A stretch of 45,314 bases of DNA from the NCBI GenBank assembly GCA_963661545.1, contig CAVLCU010000003.1, positions 1-45,314 of the forward strand, given 5' to 3'. Each line of letters begins with the position of its first letter. The first letter of the stretch is position 1. This stretch comes from Scatomonas sp963661545 (GTDB taxonomy: Bacteria; Bacillota; Clostridia; Lachnospirales; Lachnospiraceae). The position numbers were made by a program, and so were the translations under genes. The notes under the pieces were generated by a model that saw only the letters and a program-made list of their open reading frames with translations, ran no database searches and was not told where the DNA came from. Positions 7,279 to 14,945 of this stretch are shown piece by piece.

Positions 7279-8700
7279 TTAAACCCTCCCATGATAGCGA
7301 AGACCAAGCATGGTAATGTCGTCAAATTGAGGCGCCTCGCCCACAAATTGATTGATATCACCATGGACCGCTGCCAAAAGCTTTTCGGGACCAGCATCTT
7401 TATGACGATTTAAAATGCGGATCAGTCTTTCCTCCCCGTAGAGCTGCTGATGGGCATCCGTGGCTTCTGTAACACCATCGGTATACAAGAAGAGAGTATC
7501 TCCCGGTTGAAGATCCAGGCTTGCGTTGCGATAGGAAACGCCATCCATGCAGGCCAGGACAATGCCGGAGCGGGTGCGCAGATAGTCATATTCTCCGCAA
7601 GTCCCTTTCAAAAGCGGGGGATTATGGCCTGCATTTACGTAATCCAGATGTCCTGTGGAAAGCTCAAGAATGCCCATCCAGGCTGTGACAAACATGCCTT
7701 CGTCATTAGACTCGCAAAGCAGCTTATTAACTTCTTGAAATACAAGTGTCGGCGCATCCCCGCTTTGGGCATGATCCTTCAGTAGTGTCTTGGCAATGAC
7801 CATGAACAGGGCTGCAGGAACTCCTTTGCCCGATACATCTGCTACTACAAGGGCCAGATGGTCCTTGTCAATCAAAAAGAAATCGTAAAAATCCCCCCCC
7901 ACCTCTTTGGCGGGATTCATAGAGGCATAAATATCAAATTCCTCCCGTTCCGGGAAGGCGGGGAAAATGCGCGGAAGCATAGAGGTTTGAATGTGGGTTG
8001 CCACGCTGAGCTCGGAAGCGATCTGCTGCTTATCCATGCTGTCTCTTACTTGTATTTCCAGGAGCTTGCGCGTTCGGTCGGCAAGGGTGGAACATATGGT
8101 TGTCAGACCACAAAGGATCAAAGAGCGGGGAAAAAAATAAAAGATAAGGGCACGCCGCAGGATGGCTTCTGTTACGATGCGGGGGCCATCCGTCTCCAGG
8201 GCCTTCAGCAGGTTACTGTCCCATTCCCCCCAATAGGTGCCCGCAAGCAGGGATGCCGCCATGCATAGGATGGAAAAGGCCAGCAACCCCCAGGAAAAAC
8301 GTTTGGAATAGTAATGACAGCTGAGCACTACCGGGACTGCCCAGGCCAATATGGAATGACCCGGCAGCGCAGCCGACAAAAGGGTAATGCTTAAGATACA
8401 GCAAAGCATAATATATACTTTCAGATACTTGGAGTCTTGATTGACCAGACGAAGCAGAAGCGACGGCAGCAGAAAAAAAACAATTCCGCCGATACCGGCA
8501 ATGGTCATTAGGGTTTCTGGAACTACAAACAGTCCCAGAAGGTTCATCAACCAAACAACTGCGACCACGATAGCAAGCACACGCATGCAGCGTGCGGCAT
8601 AAAAGTTTGCTATCTTTTCGTTTTGGGCAAAAGCTGTGGAATAATCATGTTCGTTCATATATTCATCGTCCTGGCTTTCCTGCGTAGTGGAATCGGGCAT
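7279..8700 (-). CDS. membrane-bound SpoIIE/PP2C-type serine phosphatase
   Basis: About 473 residues. The N-terminal half has several hydrophobic segments, for example VLAIVVAVVWLMNLLGLFV and further segments after it, ending before a basic/coiled linker. The C-terminal half is a PPM/SpoIIE phosphatase domain with GGDFYDFF, VVADVSGKGVPAALFM, LYTDGVTEA and FDDITMLGLRY, which hold the metal-binding aspartates. Relatives (RsbU, SpoIIE) dephosphorylate anti-anti-sigma factors. No anti-sigma or STAS gene is nearby, so the target is unknown. The frame is open to a TTG at 8868, but a promoter at 8744-8772 lies inside that extension, so ATG 8700 or ATG 8658 is more likely. Neither has a well-spaced ribosome site. 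Confidence 0.85.
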   Translation of the reverse strand: MPDSTTQESQDDEYMNEHDYSTAFAQNEKIANFYAARCMRVLAIVVAVVWLMNLLGLFVVPETLMTIAGIGGIVFFLLPSLLLRLVNQDSKYLKVYIMLCCILSITLLSAALPGHSILAWAVPVVLSCHYYSKRFSWGLLAFSILCMAASLLAGTYWGEWDSNLLKALETDGPRIVTEAILRRALIFYFFPRSLILCGLTTICSTLADRTRKLLEIQVRDSMDKQQIASELSVATHIQTSMLPRIFPAFPEREEFDIYASMNPAKEVGGDFYDFFLIDKDHLALVVADVSGKGVPAALFMVIAKTLLKDHAQSGDAPTLVFQEVNKLLCESNDEGMFVTAWMGILELSTGHLDYVNAGHNPPLLKGTCGEYDYLRTRSGIVLACMDGVSYRNASLDLQPGDTLFLYTDGVTEATDAHQQLYGEERLIRILNRHKDAGPEKLLAAVHGDINQFVGEAPQFDDITMLGLRYHGRV

Positions 8701-8743
8701 CTCCCGGCATGGGTGTCTATTGATAAATAGACTCACCAACCTA

Positions 8744-8772
8744 AGGATAACAAAGGGAATTTTGGACGTCAA
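8744..8772 (-). promoter_or_regulatory. promoter of the SpoIIE-type phosphatase gene
   Basis: Minus strand TTGACG (8772-8767) and TATCCT (8749-8744) with a 17-base spacer. The predicted leader contains a small hairpin, GTCTATTTATCAATAGAC. Confidence 0.55.
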
Positions 8773-8971
8773 GGATTGCAGCTGCCTAAAAAGTGAATTG
8801 TGCAAACTGACGAAAAAAGTGATTTGTTTGTCCTTTTTCCAGGCATCCTGGCTGGCGCAAGTACTCAAGAGCAGCTTTAAAGAAGCTTAAGGGATAGTAG
8901 ATGGGGGAAGCACACGAACGTTAAGGCAGATGGGAGAACTCGCAAAAAGCCAGGAGGGTCGGCAATAGTTG

Positions 8972-9000
8972 TTGCATCGAAGAAAAAAAGGTATTATAAT
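8972..9000 (+). promoter_or_regulatory. sigma-A promoter of the DUF1858 gene
   Basis: TTGCAT (8972-8977), a 17-base spacer and a consensus TATAAT (8995-9000), 34 bases before the start codon. Confidence 0.85.
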
Positions 9001-9033
9001 GAGAGAACAGTTCAGAAAAGGAGGAAGAGTCCG

Positions 9034-9237
9034 ATGGCAAAGATTAGCAAGAGCATGACGATCGGTGAGCTGCTTCAGGTGGATAGCAATATTGCCCCCA
9101 TTCTGATGAGAGCCGGCATGCATTGTCTGGGATGCCCGTCAGCCCAGGGTGAGTCTCTGGAAGAGGCTGCTATGGTGCATGGCTTGAATGCAGATATGCT
9201 GGAGGCACAGATCAACGATTATCTGGGAAACAAATAA
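9034..9237 (+). CDS. DUF1858 domain protein (small redox-disulfide type)
   Basis: A 67-residue protein with the pattern of DUF1858, also described as a hybrid-cluster-protein-associated redox domain. It begins ITKSM-like (SKSMTIGELLQVD), continues IAPILMRAGMHCLGCPSAQ with a CxxC pair (HCLGCP), and ends EAQINDYLGNK. The CxxC pair suggests a redox or metal role, but the function is not established. AAAGGAGG precedes the ATG. Own promoter and terminator make it a single-gene unit between two minus-strand genes. Confidence 0.9.
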   Translation: MAKISKSMTIGELLQVDSNIAPILMRAGMHCLGCPSAQGESLEEAAMVHGLNADMLEAQINDYLGNK

Positions 9238-9279
9238 GAACGAAAACTGCAGCATGCAGAAACACATGCAGCAAGGATA

Positions 9280-9327
9280 AAAGCCGTATTCCCCCGGGGC
9301 AGACCTGGAAGGAATACGGCTTTCATT
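9280..9327. terminator. terminator after the DUF1858 gene
   Basis: A 13-bp inverted repeat AAAGCCGTATTCC (9280-9292) with its complement at 9311-9323, flanked by A and T runs. It may also end the convergent GNAT gene. Confidence 0.85.
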
Positions 9328-9383
9328 TGTGGCGGCGACTGCGCAAGCCCCTGTCGCTGCTTGTAAGGGGAAGCCTGTCTGTG

Positions 9384-10205
9384 TCAGGTCTTTTTGCAGC
9401 GAAACCAATATTTATATAGGTAGGAAAAACCCAGGGATTGGTAAAGGCGGATGGCAGATGGATTGTCCGCCACCACCTGGAGGTAGGCCTGCTGAGCTCC
9501 CATTTGGCTGCCCTTCCTCAAGATGGTCTTGCAGATGGCGCTGGCATAGTGCCTGCGTCGGTAGTCAGGATGCACGTGGATGGCATAGACGCCGACAAAG
9601 TCCCGATCCAGGATGCCCAGGCCGGTAGCCACAATACGGGGTCCGTCATGAATACAGGCACAGATGGTTTCCTTGGGGATGGCACGGTACATGGAGGGAA
9701 CGACCTGGCGATGCATGGCATTGGTGGTACCCTTCAAGGCAAATAAGCCTTCGATCCAGGAGATCGGAATAAAGGCGCTGGTTTCCACCGGAATCTCCTT
9801 TTCTCTCCCGGAGGCTGAGCAAGGGAAGGAGCCGGAAAAATCGCCGGAATCGGATAAGCCAGACAAAGGGAAGGAATCCGAAGGAAGGGGAGGGAGGCTT
9901 CGGGTCATCACGTTGGTGACATGCTCCGTAAGATATCCCCTGTTTACCAGAAAAGTATCAAATTCAGGCTCGACCAGGGGAGAAATCTTAAAAATAGCGG
10001 GGGTTCCCCAGTGCTTGTAGACATCCTCGCAATAGGCGACCTTCTCGGGAATCTCAATGGAAGAAGGTCCGATCTGTTCCACGCTGTTGGTTCGATGGGT
10101 ATAAAAATAGGAAAAACGCAGGAGCCAGCCGTCATAGATCTGGATCTGATGGGAGGGCCAGGCGTTCAGGGAAAGGTCTTCAATGGTTTTGATGATGGCT
10201 TGCAC
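9384..10205 (-). CDS. GNAT family N-acetyltransferase
   Basis: A 273-residue GCN5-related acetyltransferase. The acetyl-CoA binding core is in the C-terminal third: ATGLGILDRDFVGVYAIHVHPDYRRRHYA (split here as VGVYAIHVHPDYRRRHYA), followed by AYLQVVADNPSAIRLYQSLG, a classic motif B. The N-terminal half (IYDGWLLRFSYFYTHRTNS) is shared with two-domain GNATs. A charged Ser/Gly-rich insertion lies near residues 105-135. The start is GTG at 10205, with AAGAGGA 6 bases upstream. The substrate is unknown. It stands alone and divergent from the lysine transporter. Confidence 0.88.
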   Translation of the reverse strand: MQAIIKTIEDLSLNAWPSHQIQIYDGWLLRFSYFYTHRTNSVEQIGPSSIEIPEKVAYCEDVYKHWGTPAIFKISPLVEPEFDTFLVNRGYLTEHVTNVMTRSLPPLPSDSFPLSGLSDSGDFSGSFPCSASGREKEIPVETSAFIPISWIEGLFALKGTTNAMHRQVVPSMYRAIPKETICACIHDGPRIVATGLGILDRDFVGVYAIHVHPDYRRRHYASAICKTILRKGSQMGAQQAYLQVVADNPSAIRLYQSLGFSYLYKYWFRCKKT

Positions 10206-10247
10206 AAATGTCCTCTTTTCTGTGAAATCTCATGCCGCATGCGTCCT

Positions 10248-10276
10248 ATTATAATACAAGATGTCAGGAGGGGCAA
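10248..10276 (-). promoter_or_regulatory. promoter of the GNAT gene
   Basis: Minus strand TTGCCC (10276-10271), 17-base spacer, TATAAT (10253-10248), about 43 bases upstream of the GTG start. Confidence 0.65.
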
Positions 10277-10309
10277 GCGATGTCTGAGCCAAATATACCT
10301 CCGAAAGTG

Positions 10310-10338
10310 TTGACAAACGGAAATAGATGGATTATGAT
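10310..10338 (+). promoter_or_regulatory. sigma-A promoter of the lysine riboswitch operon
   Basis: Consensus TTGACA (10310-10315) and TATGAT (10333-10338) with a 17-base spacer. Transcription would start near 10345, just before the riboswitch. Confidence 0.88.
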
Positions 10339-10352
10339 AGCACGTAGTAAAA

Positions 10353-10524
10353 CCTGATAGAGGCTGCGGATGAGATGAGTACCCTGCTATATGGACCGGC
10401 AAAGGCCTGTGGGGGGAAGGCGATTCCGCCGAAGTTCTTATTATTGTTGCCGCAATATAGGAGCTGGGGCTGCATTGAAGAAGTGCAGTACTGTCACATC
10501 CAGCATGTGGAGAGCTATCGAAGG
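10353..10524 (+). ncRNA. lysine riboswitch (L box)
   Basis: The region carries the conserved segments of the L box in order: GATAGAGGCTGCG (P1 and first junction), GATGAGTA, GGAAGGCG followed by CCGCCGAAG, CTGGGGC, ACTGTCA, and GGAGAGCTATCG closing P1. P1 pairs GATAG (10356-10360) with CTATC (10515-10519). It lies between a strong promoter and an intrinsic terminator upstream of an amino acid ABC importer. This matches established L-box control in which lysine favours termination. The identification rests on motif recognition, and I did not fold the full aptamer. Confidence 0.93.
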
Positions 10525-10545
10525 CATTTCATTTACCAAGTAATC

Positions 10546-10592
10546 AAAAGCCTGCGAAGTCGCTGGACATCGCAGGCTTTTCCTGTTTTCAG
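10546..10592 (+). terminator. riboswitch expression-platform terminator
   Basis: A 12-bp stem AAAAGCCTGCGA (10546-10557) with TCGCAGGCTTTT (10570-10581), then CCTGTTTT. It lies 21 bases after the aptamer and 63 bases before the binding-protein start. Confidence 0.88.
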
Positions 10593-10654
10593 GCCTAGGG
10601 GCAGACGGCTGGGGAGCCATAGGATTCTGAAGGAATGTGTGAGGAGGCATTAAG

Positions 10655-11596
10655 ATGAAAAAGAAGATTGTATCAGTGATTTTGGCAGCCGCCCTTTGCG
10701 GCACCTGTCTGGCAGGCTGCGGAGGAAGCAGCAAGACCACCGGATCATCCAGTGCGCAGAGTACAAGCACGGCGGACAAGAGCAGCAGCGCAAGCAGCGG
10801 GACGGTGGATATTAAGGACGCCACCTGCCTGGCAGACCTGAAGGGAGATAAGATTGCAGCTCAGGCAGGGACCTTCCATGCGGATGCGGTGGAGCAGATT
10901 GAGGATGTGCAATCTTCGACTTATCCGGAGTTCGCAGACCTTTTGACGGCTCTGAAGAGCGGGGCTATTGACGGCTATGTGGCTGAGGAGCCCACTGCCC
11001 TGTCTGTATGCGGGTCGGATGACAGCCTGACCTATATCCCCTTGAAGAATAATGATACCGGCTTTACGGCAACAGCTGCGGATGTAGGTGTCGCCATCGG
11101 TCTGAAGACCGGCTCTGAGCTCAGAGACCAGATGAATGAGATTCTGGGAGAGATCACAGAGGACCAGAAGGAAGAGCTGATGGAGCAGATCGTTACCCTG
11201 GCTTCCGGCGGAAGCGTGGACGAGTTTGCCGTAAGCTGCCCGGCACCGGCCACTACCACAGGAACCCTGAAGGTTGGTATGGAATGTGCTTATGAGCCCT
11301 ACAACTGGACCGATACGGAGGGAACCTCTCTGGGAGCCGTTCCCATCAGCGGAGAGGGCAAAGAGGGTCTCTATGCCAATGGTTATGACGTGCAGATTGC
11401 CCAGTATGTGGCCAACAAGATGGGACTGGAGCTGGAGATCTATGCCATGGAGTGGGATTCCCTTCTTCCGGCTCTGGAATCCGGCGTGATTGATGCCATT
11501 GTAGCAGGCATGAGTCCCACGGCGGAGCGGGAAGAAGAGATCGACTTTACCGATACCTATTACGAGTCAAACCTGGTAATTATCATCCAGAAATAA
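10655..11596 (+). CDS. lysine ABC transporter binding protein, circularly permuted lobes
   Basis: A 313-residue lipoprotein (lipobox LAGC, Cys22) followed by a Ser/Thr-rich linker. It belongs to the polar amino acid binding proteins (SBP_bac_3), but the halves are in reversed order. Residues about 56-183 (LADLKGDKIAAQAGT, LLTALKSGAIDGYVAEEPTA, DVGVAIGLKTGSEL) are what is normally the second lobe. Residues about 204-313 (LKVGMECAYEPYNW, GYDVQIAQYVANKMG, MEWDSLLPALESGVIDA, AGMSPTAERE, DFTDTYYES) are what is normally the N-terminal lobe, and the protein stops where a usual one would enter the second lobe. A roughly 20-residue linker joins old C- and N-termini. The riboswitch upstream indicates lysine as ligand. 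GAGGAGG precedes the ATG. Confidence 0.92.
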   Translation: MKKKIVSVILAAALCGTCLAGCGGSSKTTGSSSAQSTSTADKSSSASSGTVDIKDATCLADLKGDKIAAQAGTFHADAVEQIEDVQSSTYPEFADLLTALKSGAIDGYVAEEPTALSVCGSDDSLTYIPLKNNDTGFTATAADVGVAIGLKTGSELRDQMNEILGEITEDQKEELMEQIVTLASGGSVDEFAVSCPAPATTTGTLKVGMECAYEPYNWTDTEGTSLGAVPISGEGKEGLYANGYDVQIAQYVANKMGLELEIYAMEWDSLLPALESGVIDAIVAGMSPTAEREEEIDFTDTYYESNLVIIIQK

Positions 11597-11679
11597 GGGT
11601 TCCTATCGGCTTGACCGCCGGATTGCCGTTTGGGGAGGGTCCTTGGGGACTTCCCAAGCCATAGCCTAAGGGGGTTTTT

Positions 11680-12447
11680 ATGAGTTTTTTCCATGATGTA
11701 CTGAATATTTTTGCCAAGTATTATCCCCAGCTGCTGGCGGGAGTGGGCAATACCATGCTCATTGCCCTGACCGGCACGGTGGTGGGCCTTTTGGTGGGCC
11801 TGTTGACGGGAGTTGTCCGTACGGCTCCTTATTCCAGAAATGCTTTTCTCCGGACCCTGCATAAGATCATCAATGTGATTATTGCTGTCTATGTGGAGAT
11901 TTTCCGCGGGACTCCCATGATGGTACAATCCATGGTTATTTACTGGGGATATGCCTTTGCCACCAATGGCAGCACCCTGCCTTTGATTCCCTCCGGCATC
12001 CTGATTGTATCCATCAATACTGGTGCCTACATGGCGGAGATTGTCCGGGGTGGTATTATTTCCATCGACAAAGGGCAGTTTGAGGGGGCCATGTCCATCG
12101 GCATGACCCACTCTCAGACCATGCTTAAAGTAGTGATTCCCCAGGTCATGCGGAATATCCTGCCTTCTGTCAGCAATGAGTTTGTCATCAATATCAAGGA
12201 TACCTCTGTATTGAACGTCATCGGCGTGACGGAGCTCTATTATTTTGCAGGAATCATCAAGAGACAAAACTTCCAGACCTTCCAGACCTATCTGGTGATC
12301 TGCATCCTGTATTTTATCCTGACCTTTACCATCACCCGTCTGCTGCGTTATGTGGAGAAACGCATGGATGGCAAGGATAATTATACCGTATTCGGCTCTC
12401 AGTCAGCTGCAAGTGCCGAAATCCATGTACCCAAGGAGGCTCGCTGA
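11680..12447 (+). CDS. polar amino acid ABC transporter permease (lysine)
   Basis: A 255-residue HisM/GlnP-type permease with about five membrane segments. It begins with YYPQLLAGVGNTMLIALTG, has the family signature EIFRGTPMMVQ, and carries the cytoplasmic coupling loop that contacts the ATPase (FEGAMSIGMT, then VVIPQVMRNILP). It is 83 bases after the binding protein and its stop overlaps the ATPase start by one base (TGATG). The lysine assignment comes from the riboswitch, not from the permease itself. Confidence 0.94.
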   Translation: MSFFHDVLNIFAKYYPQLLAGVGNTMLIALTGTVVGLLVGLLTGVVRTAPYSRNAFLRTLHKIINVIIAVYVEIFRGTPMMVQSMVIYWGYAFATNGSTLPLIPSGILIVSINTGAYMAEIVRGGIISIDKGQFEGAMSIGMTHSQTMLKVVIPQVMRNILPSVSNEFVINIKDTSVLNVIGVTELYYFAGIIKRQNFQTFQTYLVICILYFILTFTITRLLRYVEKRMDGKDNYTVFGSQSAASAEIHVPKEAR

Positions 12448-13187
12448 TGGAAGATAAAGTAATTGAGCTGGTTCATCTGCAGAAGCAGTTTGGAGACCAT
12501 GAGGTCCTCAAAGACATCAATCTCAATGTGGAAAAGGGTCAGGTCCTAAGCATCATCGGAGCTTCGGGTTCCGGCAAGAGTACCATGCTGCGTTGTATCA
12601 ATCTCCTGGAAACTCCCACCGCAGGGCAGGTTCTCTACCACGGCAAGGATATCACGGATGAGGACTTCAGTATTTCCCGCTATCGTGCCAAGGTGGGAAT
12701 GGTTTTTCAGAGTTTTAATCTCTTCAATAATATGACGGCATGGAACAATTGCATCACCGGCCAGGTATCGGTATTGAAGAAGAATCGCAAGGAGGCCGAG
12801 GAAGTGGCCATGCACTACCTGCAGAAGGTGGGGATGGAGCCCTATGTCAATGCCAAGCCCTCCCAGCTGTCCGGCGGCCAGAAACAGCGGGTGGCGATCG
12901 CCCGGGCTTTGGCCATGGAGCCGGAGGTTCTCCTCTTTGACGAGCCCACCAGTGCTCTGGATCCCCAGATGGTAGGGGAGGTGCTGCAGGTGATGCGCAA
13001 CCTGGCGGAGGATGGCCTCACCATGATTGTGGTAACCCACGAGATGGCATTTGCCAGGGATGTATCCACCCATGTGGTCTTTATGGCAGATGGGGTGATC
13101 TGCGAGGAAGGAAAGCCCAAGGACATCTTTGAGAATCCGGCCAATCCCAAGACCAGAGAATTCCTCTCTCGTTTCCTGTCCCGATAG
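12447..13187 (+). CDS. polar amino acid ABC transporter ATPase (lysine)
   Basis: 246 residues, typical of GlnQ/HisP ATPases. Walker A is GASGSGKST, the Q-loop lies in MVFQSFNLF, the signature is LSGGQKQR, Walker B is VLLFDEP, and the H-loop is VVTHEM. It energises import through the overlapping upstream permease. The three genes form a complete importer under one riboswitch. Confidence 0.96.
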   Translation: MEDKVIELVHLQKQFGDHEVLKDINLNVEKGQVLSIIGASGSGKSTMLRCINLLETPTAGQVLYHGKDITDEDFSISRYRAKVGMVFQSFNLFNNMTAWNNCITGQVSVLKKNRKEAEEVAMHYLQKVGMEPYVNAKPSQLSGGQKQRVAIARALAMEPEVLLFDEPTSALDPQMVGEVLQVMRNLAEDGLTMIVVTHEMAFARDVSTHVVFMADGVICEEGKPKDIFENPANPKTREFLSRFLSR

Positions 13188-13232
13188 AAAAGGCTCCTTA
13201 CTTTTTTGCGATATCGACCCTTTGCTGCTGCC

Positions 13233-13261
13233 TTGCATAATCGGACAAAAGGGAGTATAAT
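13233..13261 (+). promoter_or_regulatory. sigma-A promoter of the signal-peptidase-like gene
   Basis: TTGCAT (13233-13238), 17-base spacer, TATAAT (13256-13261), 58 bases before the ATG. AAGGAG at 13303-13308 is the ribosome site. Confidence 0.85.
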
Positions 13262-13319
13262 GGCAAAGAATGATGTCGCTTATAGCAAAGAGGAAAGCAT
13301 ATAAGGAGAATAGTAAGGC

Positions 13320-14636
13320 ATGGCCAAGGTATTAAAGATCATTGTTAATCTGATATTGCTGCTCTTTATTCTGACAGGAGCGGCTTTGCTGGTGCCGCCG
13401 CTGGTGGGGGTTACCACCGCCGTAGCGGAGGGGGATATGGTTACAAATCTGCAGACCGGATCTGTGGTATATGCCTGGAGGACTTCTCTGAATGAATTAA
13501 AGTCCGGGAGCAAGATCCTTCAGACAGAGAGCAATTCCGTTTATGTATACGAAGTGACCGCAGTGAATACCACGGATAATACGGTAACGGTAACAGCCTC
13601 CGGAGATTCCCAGACCCAGGAGCTTTCCCTGGGGAGAACTGCCCAGAGGGTGGTGCTTACCCTTCCCCTCATTGGCTACATGTCCATTGCCATGCAGACC
13701 ATGGAGGGCAGGATTATTCTGGGGCTTGCAGCCCTGCTGCTGATTGTCCTTTTCGTCCTGACGGAGATCTGGTGCAGGAGACGTGAGGATGCAGAGGATG
13801 AGACGGAGGAAGNNNNNNNNNNAGCCAGCGAGGAAGAGGACGATCAATATTTCAAGACCTTGGCGGAACATCAGCGAACTGCTGATTTTCCCGGCAGGGC
13901 AGGAAGCCAGCCGGTTCAGCCTGTCTTTTCATCGGCAAATGATTCTTCTGCGACAGGGGATACCCGGATTTTCCCGGGGACCTCTTCTTCCCTTGAGAGG
14001 GAATTTACAGAAGTTCCTGCAGGAGATTCCCTAAGAGATAAGCTGGAAGAACCTATAGAAGAGCCTGTGGAGGATGGGCTTGGAGAATTTGCAGAGGATT
14101 TTCCGGAGAACGGGACAGAGGATCTGACAGAAGACCAGGAAGATCAGCTCAGAGATCAGCTGGCGAAGGTGCTGGCTGAGGATTCTGCCGGGACTTCCAG
14201 GGCTGACGGGTCAGCGGGAACGACGGCCAGGGAGAGCGCAGCGGAGGCCTTTATAAAGAACATGGCAGGCTCCGCCAGTCAGGAGGGAAGCCGGGGTCAG
14301 GCGCCAGGGCATTCCTCGGCGGCAGAGACCGAGCAGGTGCCGGATACGAGGATGGCAGCATCTCAGGATATCCAGACAGATGCCATCCCGGATGTCCAGG
14401 CAGCCTTGGAGGCAGCTTTGGAACAGCAGCAGATCCGAACCCATGAAGCGGTACCGGTTCAGGAGGTCTCCCGGGAGGAGGCGGAACCCCTGCCCATGGA
14501 GGAACTGGAGCTGGCTATGCCGGTGAAGACGGTAGAGGAGTATCTGCAGGAGGCCTATGCAGCCGGGGAGGATCCGGTGGTCTCGGAGGATAAGACCACA
14601 GGGGTTAATTTTGTGGACTTTTCGGAATGTCTGTAG
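13320..14636 (+). CDS. membrane protein, degenerate signal-peptidase-like domain with long acidic tail
   Basis: About 438 residues across an assembly gap. Residues 1-155 have an N-terminal membrane segment, an extracytoplasmic beta-rich part (GDMVTNLQTGSVVYAW, SNSVYVYEVTAVN) and a second membrane segment after VLTLPLIGYMSIAMQT. This layout resembles SipW-type signal peptidases, but the serine motif (normally SGSMxP) is replaced by TTAVAEGDM and no THR-like catalytic site follows. The rest is an acidic Glu/Asp/Pro/Ser-rich, probably disordered cytoplasmic tail, ending VNFVDFSECL. The frame crosses 10 Ns, so it is right only if the true gap length keeps the frame. It is a single-gene unit with its own promoter and terminator. 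Function unknown. Confidence 0.7.
   Translation: MAKVLKIIVNLILLLFILTGAALLVPPLVGVTTAVAEGDMVTNLQTGSVVYAWRTSLNELKSGSKILQTESNSVYVYEVTAVNTTDNTVTVTASGDSQTQELSLGRTAQRVVLTLPLIGYMSIAMQTMEGRIILGLAALLLIVLFVLTEIWCRRREDAEDETEEXXXXASEEEDDQYFKTLAEHQRTADFPGRAGSQPVQPVFSSANDSSATGDTRIFPGTSSSLEREFTEVPAGDSLRDKLEEPIEEPVEDGLGEFAEDFPENGTEDLTEDQEDQLRDQLAKVLAEDSAGTSRADGSAGTTARESAAEAFIKNMAGSASQEGSRGQAPGHSSAAETEQVPDTRMAASQDIQTDAIPDVQAALEAALEQQQIRTHEAVPVQEVSREEAEPLPMEELELAMPVKTVEEYLQEAYAAGEDPVVSEDKTTGVNFVDFSECL
13813..13822. other. assembly gap (10 Ns)
   Basis: Ten unresolved bases inside a Glu-rich coding tract. The same frame stays open for a further 270 codons, so both sides probably belong to one gene, but the missing length is unknown. 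Confidence 0.99.
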
Positions 14637-14642
14637 GAGAAT

Positions 14643-14676
14643 GGTTTGGATGCGAGAACATCCAAACCTTTTTTTT
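14643..14676 (+). terminator. strong intrinsic terminator before the S10 operon
   Basis: GGTTTGGATG (14643-14652) pairs perfectly with CATCCAAACC (14659-14668), followed by eight Ts. Confidence 0.96.
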
Positions 14677-14688
14677 ATAAAAAACTGC

Positions 14689-14717
14689 TTGCATTTTCCG
14701 GGGAAAGCCTTTATAAT
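14689..14717 (+). promoter_or_regulatory. S10 operon promoter
   Basis: TTGCAT (14689-14694), 17-base spacer and consensus TATAAT (14712-14717). Transcription would begin near 14724, giving a leader of about 220 bases before rpsJ. Confidence 0.88.
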
Positions 14718-14723
14718 GATTCA

Positions 14724-14945
14724 TGTTGTGACATTGATAGCTGTGAAGCGCGAGGTTGCTGCCCTTCGTGGCAGGTTTTCCGTGGAGCGAATGTCAAGTT
14801 AAGAAACTGGCGACAAGTCACTGTACAATTGCAGAATGTCCACCTGGATGTGGAGACAACGTGTGGAAGTCTATGACACACACGGGGATGTGTACAGTCA
14901 CCGCTTGTCGTACTCGTAAAGTGCGAAAAGGAGGCGACTTTTTTT
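14724..14945 (+). ncRNA. structured S10 operon leader RNA (candidate)
   Basis: The leader contains paired segments visible by eye. CTGCC/GGCAG form a small hairpin (14759-14774). CGACAAG (14811-14817) pairs with CTTGTCG (14904-14910), and ACTGTACA (14820-14827) with TGTACAGT (14891-14898). Inside are two hairpins, TCCAC/GTGGA (14839-14854) and GTGTG/CACAC (14861-14881). This predicts a three-way junction ending 16 bases before the ribosome site AAAAGGAGG. Autogenous control by a ribosomal protein is an inference from position. No peptide-coding frame of interest was seen. Confidence 0.6.

Noticed and set aside
10375..10653. Open frame over the riboswitch region
   Set aside because: The bases match conserved L-box segments and a terminator, and the frame has no ribosome site or family match.
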